Origin: Acholeplasmataceae bacterium
Lineage (GTDB): Bacteria > Bacillota_I > Bacilli_A > Acholeplasmatales > Acholeplasmataceae
Reading direction: 5' to 3'
Assembly (NCBI GenBank): GCA_023230825.1
Contig: JALNWO010000040.1
Location: 1-12,055, forward strand
DNA: 12,055 nucleotides
This document shows, one piece after another, positions 1-6,341 of this stretch. The notes below the pieces were generated by a model. That model ran no database searches. It saw nothing but the letters and a program-made list of their open reading frames with translations, and was not told the origin of the DNA. Position 1 is the first letter of the stretch. Each line of letters starts with the position of its first letter. The translations under genes were made by a program, and so were the position numbers.

Positions 1-1042
1 AAAAGACAAGCGCTTCACCATGGTGTTTTTTAACAAGGTCAGTGTATTGATCGATTTGTCTTCTCGTTAGTTTAGCACCTTCTGGTAAAACAAACCCTTT
101 GATATACTGTTTGTTTTCAAATAAAGGAATTTCCAGTGCACTTAAAAGTGGTTGGTAATTTTGAAACATCAAGCCAAATCTTAAATCAGGTTTATCAGAA
201 CCATACGTTTGAACAGCCGTTTCATAAGTTAATCTTTCAAATGGTGTCTTAATTTCTTTGTTTAAGACCGTTTTAAAAAGATGTTGCATTAACCCTTCTA
301 TCCAGTGATAAACATCAGTTTCTTCAATAAAGGATGCTTCAATATCAACTTGGGTAAACTCAGGTTGACGATCAGAGCGTAGGTCTTCATCACGAAAACA
401 TTTAGCAATTTGAAAGTAACGCTCGAAGCCTGACACCATAAACAACTGTTTATAAATTTGTGGTGATTGAGGAAGAGCATAAAATTGACCTGGATAAAGT
501 CTTGAAGGAACTAAATAGTCTCGCGCGCCTTCAGGGGTTGATTTTCCTAAAATCGGTGTTTCAAGTTCATAAAACTGCTCATTCACTAAATATTGACGAA
601 TGGCTTGTGTAATCCGATGACGCTTTATAAGATAGTTTTGCATCACAGGTCGTCTTAAATCTAAATAGCGGTATTTAAGTCTTGTATCTTCTAGAGCATC
701 TGTAACATCGGCTACTGTGATCGGTGGTGTTTTTGCTTCACTTAAAACAGTTAATTCTGTCACAGCTATTTCAATATCACCAGTTGGCAAATGTTTATTT
801 TTACTTTCTCTTTCGATAACGGTTCCCTGAACTTCAATGACAAACTCACTTCTAATTTTTAATGCGGTTGCATAATCTTTTTGTTCAGGACGAACAACAA
901 GTTGTGTGATTCCAAAACGGTCACGTAAATCAATGAAAATTAATCCGCCTAAATTACGTGCCTTCTGGACCCAACCCTTCAAATAAACAGGTGTATTTAA
1001 ATGAGTTAAATTTAATTCGTTGTTATGATGTGTATATTTCAT
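1..1042 (-). CDS. aspS: Aspartyl-tRNA synthetase, C-terminal part beyond window edge
   Basis: Class II aminoacyl-tRNA synthetase that charges tRNA-Asp with aspartate in the cytoplasm. The frame is open from the ATG at 1040-1042 to the left edge, giving 347 codons of a family usually near 590 residues, so about 60% is present. The N-terminal OB-fold anticodon-binding domain covers roughly residues 1-105 (GWVQKARNLGG near 23-33). The catalytic core follows, with TPEGARDYLVPSR and then class II motif 2, seen as RYFQIAKCFRDEDLRSDRQP followed by EFTQVDIEASF. YGSDKPDLRFGL marks the entry to the GAD insertion, where the window ends. Motif 3 is outside the window. A GGAG Shine-Dalgarno at 1050-1053 sits 7 nt before the start, inside the end of hisS. 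The hisS stop lies 1 nt upstream, so the two are co-transcribed under the T-box at 2887-3027. No frameshift is seen. Confidence 0.97.
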   Translation of the reverse strand, partial: MKYTHHNNELNLTHLNTPVYLKGWVQKARNLGGLIFIDLRDRFGITQLVVRPEQKDYATALKIRSEFVIEVQGTVIERESKNKHLPTGDIEIAVTELTVLSEAKTPPITVADVTDALEDTRLKYRYLDLRRPVMQNYLIKRHRITQAIRQYLVNEQFYELETPILGKSTPEGARDYLVPSRLYPGQFYALPQSPQIYKQLFMVSGFERYFQIAKCFRDEDLRSDRQPEFTQVDIEASFIEETDVYHWIEGLMQHLFKTVLNKEIKTPFERLTYETAVQTYGSDKPDLRFGLMFQNYQPLLSALEIPLFENKQYIKGFVLPEGAKLTRRQIDQYTDLVKKHHGEALVF

Positions 1043-1043
1043 A

Positions 1044-2309
1044 TTATTTCTCCAATTTATCTTTTAAGTATTCGATCAGTGATGATAAAGCGACTGTTTC
1101 TTGAACTTCTGTTTCGGTGTTTTTTACTGAAACGGTTTGTTTTGCATATTCTTCATCACCGAGGATCACAAGATATTTTGCCTTTAAACGGAGAGCTTGA
1201 CGGAGCTGCCCTTTAAACGCTTTTTGCGTATAATTCATATCAGCTACCCAATTGGCTTTCCGTAAATTGTATAAAAGTTTAGTTGCTGGTTTTTCCATTT
1301 CTAAAGAGGTTGTTAAGATATAAACGTCCAACTCTAAATCCTTAGAAAAATCAATCTGCAAGCTATTTAAAGCAATCAGAAGTCTTTCCATCCCAAAGGC
1401 AAAACCAACCGCACCTAAATCAGGTCCACCCATTTCTTGAATCATATTTTGGTAGCGCCCCCCACCGCCAAGCGTATTTTGGGCACCGAAGCCTTCAATA
1501 TGAGCGTCGACCTCAAAAACAGTGTGGCTATAGTAATCTAAACCACGAACCAATTTTGGTTCAATTACAAAATGAATATCTGTTTCTTTTAAATGTTCTT
1601 TAACAATTTCAAAATGGTTTTTGGATGATTCATTTAATAAATCCAGCGGAGAGGGTGCTGACAAAACAGCTGGATGTTGCGCATCCACTTTACAGTCTAA
1701 GATTCGAAGCGGATTTTTTTCTAAACGTTCTTGACAATCTTTACACAATGTTTCTTTATGAGGTAAAAAGTGTGCTGTCAATGCTTTTTGATAATTCGCT
1801 CTTGATGCATCATCACCCAATGAGTTAATTTTTACAACGACATCTTTTAATTTTAAGCGGTTAATAAAATCATATGCTAAAATAATCATCTCAGCATCTA
1901 ATTTCGGATCAGAGGAGCCAATTGCTTCGACACCAAATTGATAAAATTGGCGATAACGCCCTTTTTGTGGTCTTTCATAGCGAAAATTAGGTCCAATATA
2001 ATAAACCTTTTCTAACTCTTGCGTTGCGTATAGTTTATGTTCCACATAACTTCTAATAACACCTGCAGTTCCTTCGGGTCTTAAAGTTAATTCCCTGTTG
2101 GAACGATCCAAAAAGTTATATGTTTCTTTCGTCACCATATCTGAACCTTCACTCTCGCGGTGGAAAACTTGGGAGTATTCCATCATTGGTGTACGAATTT
2201 CACGCATATTGTATAGCGATAAAATCTCTCTAATCTTTCGTTCGAGTTCTATCCATTGGTGAGACTCATGGGGAAGAACGTCATAAGTTCCTTTTACTTT
2301 ATAATTCAT
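1044..2309 (-). CDS. hisS: Histidyl-tRNA synthetase
   Basis: Class II synthetase that attaches histidine to tRNA-His. The protein has 421 residues, the normal bacterial length. Visible signatures are TLRPEGTAG at 75-83, motif 2 at about 103-126 (YYIGPNFRYERPQKGRYRQF), the HisRS-specific histidine-binding loop LVRGLDYYS at 253-261, the glycine-rich GGGGRY at 281-286, and motif 3 (AVGFAFGMERLL) at 300-311. The last ~95 residues are the anticodon-binding domain. Many HisRS have Asp or Asn after GGRY, where this one has Gln; that is a mild variation. The start ATG lies inside the end of the acetyltransferase gene (11-nt overlap) and has a strong AAGGAGGA Shine-Dalgarno at 2318-2325 with 8-nt spacing, which fixes the start. 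It is the second gene of the T-box-controlled GNAT-hisS-aspS operon. Confidence 0.98.
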   Translation of the reverse strand: MNYKVKGTYDVLPHESHQWIELERKIREILSLYNMREIRTPMMEYSQVFHRESEGSDMVTKETYNFLDRSNRELTLRPEGTAGVIRSYVEHKLYATQELEKVYYIGPNFRYERPQKGRYRQFYQFGVEAIGSSDPKLDAEMIILAYDFINRLKLKDVVVKINSLGDDASRANYQKALTAHFLPHKETLCKDCQERLEKNPLRILDCKVDAQHPAVLSAPSPLDLLNESSKNHFEIVKEHLKETDIHFVIEPKLVRGLDYYSHTVFEVDAHIEGFGAQNTLGGGGRYQNMIQEMGGPDLGAVGFAFGMERLLIALNSLQIDFSKDLELDVYILTTSLEMEKPATKLLYNLRKANWVADMNYTQKAFKGQLRQALRLKAKYLVILGDEEYAKQTVSVKNTETEVQETVALSSLIEYLKDKLEK

Positions 2310-2865
2310 TCAAGTATTCCTCCTTGGTTAATTCATAAACGTATAAGACAGGTTCTGATATCTTTTTTCTAGGCATTGAAAACGGTTCTTTACCAGTGAA
2401 ATGAAAGCCTGTTTTTTTAATAATAGCTTCACTAGCTTTGTTTTCTGCTAAATGTTTAACAACAATTTTATCATAATTTAAATACGTAAAGCCCAATTCA
2501 ATCATGGCAATCACCGCTTGAGTCATAATCCCTTGGTTCCAATAATCGCGGTGAAGGACAAATCCAAGCTCAGCACCATTGCCTTTCGCTAATTGGGTAT
2601 GAAAATCAATCGTCCCAATCATGCGTTTGTTTTTAGTATCGACAATTGCATAGCCAACCGGTAAAGCCCTTTTTAATCGGGGATAAAAGATATAACGGAT
2701 TGCTTTTTTAGCTTCTTCAGGTGAATGCATTGGCCCCCATGATAAATAACGTACCGTTTCTGCATCTTGGCCATATGCATACATATCTCGATAATCTTTT
2801 TTTTGTATTGTTCTTAATTGGTATTGCCCGAAGGTAACGACAGGCATTTTTCGATATGATTTCAT
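2299..2865 (-). CDS. RimJ/RimL-type GNAT N-acetyltransferase
   Basis: Predicted acetyl-CoA-dependent acetyltransferase of 188 residues, a complete single GNAT domain with the RimJ/RimL (Acetyltransf_3) layout. Visible features are the N-terminal LRTIQKKDYRDMY (17-29), a central strand MIGTIDFH (82-89), AELGFVLHRDYWNQGIMTQA (98-117) as the acetyl-CoA pyrophosphate-loop region, and the late N-x-x-S-x-x-I-x-x-x-x-GF motif (142-154). The substrate cannot be told from sequence: relatives acetylate ribosomal protein N-termini, other proteins, aminoacyl compounds or antibiotics. It is the first gene after the T-box leader and overlaps hisS by 11 nt, so it should respond to the same tRNA signal. In Bacillus the matching slot between dtd and hisS holds lytH, an unrelated cell-wall amidase. 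The start at 2863-2865 is preceded only by a weak purine-rich site (GAAAGTGA); Met7 has no better site. Family call is firm, function unknown. Confidence 0.88.
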   Translation of the reverse strand: MKSYRKMPVVTFGQYQLRTIQKKDYRDMYAYGQDAETVRYLSWGPMHSPEEAKKAIRYIFYPRLKRALPVGYAIVDTKNKRMIGTIDFHTQLAKGNGAELGFVLHRDYWNQGIMTQAVIAMIELGFTYLNYDKIVVKHLAENKASEAIIKKTGFHFTGKEPFSMPRKKISEPVLYVYELTKEEYLNEL

Positions 2866-2886
2866 TTTTTCACTTTCTTTTCTTTG

Positions 2887-2918
2887 AAAAAAAACGTCCT
2901 TAAAAAAATCTAAGGACG
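2887..2918 (-). terminator. T-box regulated intrinsic terminator
   Basis: The minus strand reads CGTCCTTA (2911-2918), an 8-nt loop, then TAAGGACG (2895-2902) and eight T (2887-2894): a perfect 8-bp stem followed by a U-tract. Its 5' arm contains the CCTTA that alternatively pairs with the T-box strand, so termination and antitermination exclude each other. It ends 21 nt before the acetyltransferase start. Confidence 0.93.
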
Positions 2919-3027
2919 AATAATCGCGGTACCACCTTAGTTCTAGAATGACTTCTAGCCCTCATTGTCTTTACATGCCTCCAAAGAGGTCACCATTTAA
3001 CATTTGTTAAATCTCTTTTTCATTGGC
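2887..3027 (-). promoter_or_regulatory. T-box riboswitch leader of the GNAT-hisS-aspS operon, unusually short
   Basis: On the minus strand the conserved T-box AAGGTGGTACCGCG lies at 2925-2938. The antiterminator pairs CTAAGG (2935-2940) with CCTTAG (2910-2915) around the UGGUACC bulge that binds the uncharged tRNA 3' end. Stem III is CTAGAA/TTCTAG at 2943-2958. Stem I spans 2977-3027: a GCC/GGC base, an AATGA...GGA pair resembling the K-turn (GA) motif, then AAAGAG (3013-3018) paired with CTCTTT (2983-2988). Inside it there is only a 7-bp hairpin (ATTTAAC/GTTAAAT, 2995-3012) and a bulge GGTGAC (2989-2994). The bulge contains GAC, an Asp codon, as the best specifier candidate; no His codon is in it. 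Stem II, IIA/B and the distal Stem I arm are not visible. Leader identity is certain from the T-box and terminator; the Stem I fold and specifier are my inference. Confidence 0.9.
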
Positions 3028-3045
3028 GATTAAATTGTTAGTTAT

Positions 3046-3075
3046 ATTTTATCTTTTTTACTTCCTATTTGTCAA
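3046..3075 (-). promoter_or_regulatory. Promoter of the T-box/GNAT-hisS-aspS operon
   Basis: A consensus TTGACA -35 (plus positions 3070-3075) and TAAAAT -10 (3046-3051) are separated by 18 nt on the minus strand, just downstream of the dtd stop. Transcription should start near 3039, about 12 nt before Stem I of the T-box. This separates the synthetase operon from apt-relA-dtd, though read-through cannot be excluded because no strong terminator follows dtd. Confidence 0.75.
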
Positions 3076-3095
3076 TCTTTAAACGGAACCTTCGT

Positions 3096-3542
3096 TTATT
3101 TTGCATCAGAATCAATGATGATCGTTACAGGTCCATCATTGACAAGATGAACATCCATATAAGCTCCAAAGACACCTGATTCAACATGAATACCATATTG
3201 ATGTAAAGCATCATTAAAAAGTTCAAATAAGCGGATTGCTTCATCTCCTGACGCTGCTTCAGTAAAACTTGGCCGGTTTCCTCTTTTTGTGTCACCGTAT
3301 AAAGTAAACTGAGAAACACTTAAAACAGGATACTTTTTATCTAACAAGCTTAAATTCAGTTTTTGGTTTTCATCTTCGAAAACACGAAGATGAGCAATTT
3401 TTTTAGCCATCCATCGGATGTTTTCTTCTTGATCAGTTTTGGCAATACCAACGAGTAATAAAAACCCCGCTTCTATTTGTCCTTTGACTTCTTGATCAAC
3501 TTCTACACGAGCTTTTTTAACTCGTTGGACGATGACTCTCAT
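3096..3542 (-). CDS. dtd: D-aminoacyl-tRNA deacylase
   Basis: Hydrolyses D-aminoacyl-tRNAs (and glycine mischarged on tRNA-Ala), keeping D-amino acids out of translation. The 148 residues are the normal length for the DTD fold. The two signature motifs are intact: SQFTLY at 77-82 and the GPVT motif at 137-140, whose Gly-cisPro reaches across the dimer to reject L-aminoacyl substrates. The N-terminus MRVIVQRVKKARVEV is typical. The ATG overlaps the relA TGA stop in ATGA (3539-3542), with AAAGGG about 7 nt upstream, so the gene is translationally coupled to relA. The apt-relA-dtd order is conserved in Bacillota. It is the last gene of its unit; the T-box promoter begins about 20 nt after its stop. 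Confidence 0.97.
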   Translation of the reverse strand: MRVIVQRVKKARVEVDQEVKGQIEAGFLLLVGIAKTDQEENIRWMAKKIAHLRVFEDENQKLNLSLLDKKYPVLSVSQFTLYGDTKRGNRPSFTEAASGDEAIRLFELFNDALHQYGIHVESGVFGAYMDVHLVNDGPVTIIIDSDAK

Positions 3543-5716
3543 TTATAATCCCTTTCGACTGAATAAATATCAGCCACTTTTCGTAAATTTAACATTAAAC
3601 TCGTTAATGCATCTAAGTTTGCGATTAACACTTTTATTTTAATAACCGATTCCATATTTGGATTGTTCGTCGCATTCACTTCTAAGATGCTCACCCCTTG
3701 GGTGTTTATTTGAGTCACAATTTCTGTTAATAAATTCGGCTTAGAAATGCCATTAATTTTAACTCTTGTTGGATATTTACGAGTAATTTGGTTGGACCAA
3801 AACACTTCAATCAAGCGGTTATCATCAAATTGACTCACATTGGGGCATTGTTTTGAATGAATGACAATGCCGTGGTTTTTACTCACATAACCAATGATTG
3901 AATCACCTGGTATCGGTAAACAACAATTAGCTAGTTTTAACTGTGGACTTGATAAACCTTCAACGACAATACCTGTTTCACTATGAGTAGTCAATTGTCG
4001 TTGAGCTTTTTCCATTTGTCTTTGAAGAAGTGCTTCTTTATCAATTTCTTTACCAGACAATCTTTGAAGCACTGTCTTTGGACTGATCATACCCTTGCCA
4101 ATTTCTAAGTATAAACCTTCAATTGTATGGAGCATCTGCTTTTCAAATTGCTCGCGAACAAAGGCATCATCAAGAGGATATTCACCCTTGAGGGAACCCA
4201 ATTCTTTATCGAGTTGTTCTTTTCCTAATTGAATTAAGTTTTCCCGGTTTTGTTTATTTAAAAAGCCTTTAATTTTATGTTTTGCATGGGATGAAGCAAC
4301 AATTTTTAACCAATCTTCGCTCGGCCCATAGGCATTTTTATTTGTCTTGACACTAACAATATCGCCTGTATTTAATTGATAGTCTAGTGTTACAATGCGG
4401 TTATTAACGGTTGCACCAACCATTTTATTACCAATATCTGTGTGAATTCGATAAGCAAAGTCAATCGGTGTCGCCCCTTTGGGCAATTCAATTACTTGCC
4501 CCTTTGGGGTAAAGACATAGACGTTCGCTGATAAAATATCGCCTTTAACAGTTCCCACAAATTCCTCTGCACTGTTATCAGTCTCATCAGAGTCTTCGGT
4601 CATTTTTAATAAGTCGCCATACCATTTTAACTTTTGAGCAATTTCAAACTGTTCACGTTCTTTTGAATAAATCTTGTTTTCTTTATATGCCCAGTGAGCA
4701 GCAATCCCGTATTCAGCAATATGGTCCATTTCATGGGTTCTAATTTGGACTTCAAACAACGTTCCATCGTGTGACAATACCGTTGTATGTAGTGATTGAT
4801 ACATATTTGGTTTTGGCACAGCAATATAGTCTTTAAAACGTCTTGGAATCGGGGTAAAATTAGCGTGTATTAAGCCTAAAGCTTGATAACAAGTTTCAAC
4901 CTTACTAACAACAATACGGACAGCTAATAAGTCATAAATATCTTCAAAAGAACGGTTCTCACGAACCATCTTTTTATATATGGAGTAAATATTTTTAATG
5001 CGCCCTTTAATTTCGTATTTTTTTAATTTGTTCTCATCAAAGAGGGTTTTAATGTGTTCAATGACACTATCAATCGATGCTTCCCGCTCGGTTCGTTTGG
5101 CTTGAATCATATTTGAAACCCGATAATACATCGGTGGATCAGTATATTTAAGCGAGCGGTCTTCAAGTTCAGCTTTAATTTTAAAAATCCCTAGACGATG
5201 TGCCAGCGGTGCATAAATATCTAATGTTTCTGAAGCTATCTTATATTGCTTTTCTGGTGACATTGAACTCAATGTTCGAACATTATGAAGTCTGTCCGCT
5301 ATTTTAATTAAAACCACACGAATATCTTTTGCCATCGCGAGCAACATCTTTTGATGATTATCAGCTTGCGAAGCAACGGTATTAAACGATAACTTCCCGA
5401 TTTTAGTAACGCCATCAACCATTTGCATGACTTCTGTGCCAAAGCGTTTTTCGACATCATCTAAACTTAGGTCTGTATCTTCTACAGTATCATGTAATAA
5501 AGCTGCAACAATGGTAGCAGGTCCTGCAGTTAATTCTGCTAAAATTTTCGCAACCGCTACTGGATGAGTAATATAGGGATCCCCACTTTTACGCATTTGT
5601 CCTTCATGACTTTGTTTCGCTAAAAAATAAGCCTCTTTAATCAGCTCGATGTCTTTTTCGTTATGAATATATGAAGAGAAAGATTGTTGTAGCGAATCAA
5701 AAAGTGGTTCTGCCAT
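3539..5716 (-). CDS. relA: Bifunctional (p)ppGpp synthetase/hydrolase (Rel)
   Basis: Long RSH protein of 725 residues that makes and degrades the stringent-response alarmone (p)ppGpp. Domains in order: HD hydrolase (about 25-180) with R42, H51, H75-D76, D141 and N145 all present, so hydrolysis should work; synthetase (about 235-350) with IYDLLAVRIVV around D262, FEVQIRT at 321-327 and YQSLHTTV at 306-313; TGS (about 398-458); helical and zinc-finger region with C598, C599, H620 and C624; and a C-terminal ACT domain (about 648-725). The synthetase loop reads PRRFKD at 291-296; it keeps the R-x-K-D signature of bifunctional Rel enzymes, but the usual Gly before it is Arg292. A GAAGGAG ribosome site lies in the end of apt, 6 nt upstream. 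Adjacent apt (purine salvage) and dtd are the usual partners. The symbol follows Bacillus usage (also called rel or rsh). Confidence 0.98.
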   Translation of the reverse strand: MAEPLFDSLQQSFSSYIHNEKDIELIKEAYFLAKQSHEGQMRKSGDPYITHPVAVAKILAELTAGPATIVAALLHDTVEDTDLSLDDVEKRFGTEVMQMVDGVTKIGKLSFNTVASQADNHQKMLLAMAKDIRVVLIKIADRLHNVRTLSSMSPEKQYKIASETLDIYAPLAHRLGIFKIKAELEDRSLKYTDPPMYYRVSNMIQAKRTEREASIDSVIEHIKTLFDENKLKKYEIKGRIKNIYSIYKKMVRENRSFEDIYDLLAVRIVVSKVETCYQALGLIHANFTPIPRRFKDYIAVPKPNMYQSLHTTVLSHDGTLFEVQIRTHEMDHIAEYGIAAHWAYKENKIYSKEREQFEIAQKLKWYGDLLKMTEDSDETDNSAEEFVGTVKGDILSANVYVFTPKGQVIELPKGATPIDFAYRIHTDIGNKMVGATVNNRIVTLDYQLNTGDIVSVKTNKNAYGPSEDWLKIVASSHAKHKIKGFLNKQNRENLIQLGKEQLDKELGSLKGEYPLDDAFVREQFEKQMLHTIEGLYLEIGKGMISPKTVLQRLSGKEIDKEALLQRQMEKAQRQLTTHSETGIVVEGLSSPQLKLANCCLPIPGDSIIGYVSKNHGIVIHSKQCPNVSQFDDNRLIEVFWSNQITRKYPTRVKINGISKPNLLTEIVTQINTQGVSILEVNATNNPNMESVIKIKVLIANLDALTSLMLNLRKVADIYSVERDYK

Positions 5717-5722
5717 AAATAT

Positions 5723-6247
5723 TTATTCTCCTTCTTCGTATGAGATCAGTGTTAAAATATCGTATTTCTTAAGTTTATCACGGCCTCTTAAGCCTTTAAG
5801 TTCAATTAAAAAAGCAAGGCCAACAACAATGCCACCTAGTTTTTCAACAAGTTTTACGGTTGCTTCCATCGTTCCCCCGGTTGCGAGTAAATCATCGATG
5901 ATTAATACCCGATCATTGGGTTTAATCGCATCCGCATGTAAACACAGTTCATTTGTTCCATACTCTAAATCGTAAGCAACAGAAATATACTCTCTAGGAA
6001 GTTTTCCTGGTTTACGGACGGGTGAAAAACCAATCCCTAAATTAGTTGCGACCGGACATCCAAAAATGAAGCCTCTTGCTTCAGGACCAACAATAATCGT
6101 CGCTTGTTTTTCAATGGCATAATTAGTAAATTGTTGTGCCGCATATTGATAGGCTTTCCCATCTGACATTAAAGGGGTAATATCTTTAAATAAAATCCCT
6201 TTTTTGGGGAAGTCTTTTACTTCTGCGATGTATTTTTTTAAGTTCAT
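5723..6247 (-). CDS. apt: Adenine phosphoribosyltransferase
   Basis: Purine-salvage enzyme converting adenine and PRPP to AMP and pyrophosphate in the cytoplasm. The 174 residues match the family length. The PRPP-binding motif [14 protein letters not shown] lies at 114-127, and the adenine-side [10 protein letters not shown] at 54-63. [15 protein letters not shown] (13-27) and RKPGKLP (78-84, the flexible loop) are also typical of Apt rather than other phosphoribosyltransferases. A GGAGG Shine-Dalgarno at 6255-6259 with 7-nt spacing supports the start at 6245-6247. It is the first gene of apt-relA-dtd, 6 nt before relA, and divergent from rarA. Confidence 0.98.
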   Translation of the reverse strand: MNLKKYIAEVKDFPKKGILFKDITPLMSDGKAYQYAAQQFTNYAIEKQATIIVGPEARGFIFGCPVATNLGIGFSPVRKPGKLPREYISVAYDLEYGTNELCLHADAIKPNDRVLIIDDLLATGGTMEATVKLVEKLGGIVVGLAFLIELKGLRGRDKLKKYDILTLISYEEGE

Positions 6248-6282
6248 TTGTCAACCTCCGACGCCTTAAGTATCACCTTTTT

Positions 6283-6311
6283 ATTTTATACTATTTCATG
6301 CGTTTTTACAA
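6283..6311 (-). promoter_or_regulatory. Probable apt-relA-dtd promoter
   Basis: On the minus strand, TTGTAA (-35, 6306-6311) and TAAAAT (-10, 6283-6288) have a 17-nt spacer. The predicted start near 6276 leaves a leader of about 29 nt containing the GGAGG site. The -35 lies only 8 bp from the rarA -10 on the other strand, so the two polymerases would compete for the same DNA. Confidence 0.6.
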
Positions 6312-6316
6312 GTATA

Positions 6317-6325
6317 TGCTATAAT
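6317..6325 (+). promoter_or_regulatory. Extended -10 promoter of rarA
   Basis: The plus strand has TGCTATAAT, a perfect extended -10 element with no clear -35. A start 6-7 nt downstream (about 6332) would fall at the AGGTGA Shine-Dalgarno (6332-6337), leaving a leader of only about 10 nt before the ATG. Confidence 0.65.
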
Positions 6326-6341
6326 ATACCCAGGTGATAAC

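Noticed and set aside
298..480. Short minus-strand reading frame of 60 codons
   Set aside because: It is an out-of-frame shadow of aspS; the true frame here encodes class II motif 2.
1025..1216. Plus-strand frame opposite the 3' end of hisS and the start of aspS
   Set aside because: Antisense to two clear genes, with no ribosome site and no recognisable protein.
3080..3098. 6-bp hairpin (TAAACG/CGTTTA) at the dtd stop, considered as a terminator
   Set aside because: The loop is 7 nt, the stem is AT-rich and no U-run follows, so it is not a convincing intrinsic terminator; the next promoter begins at once.
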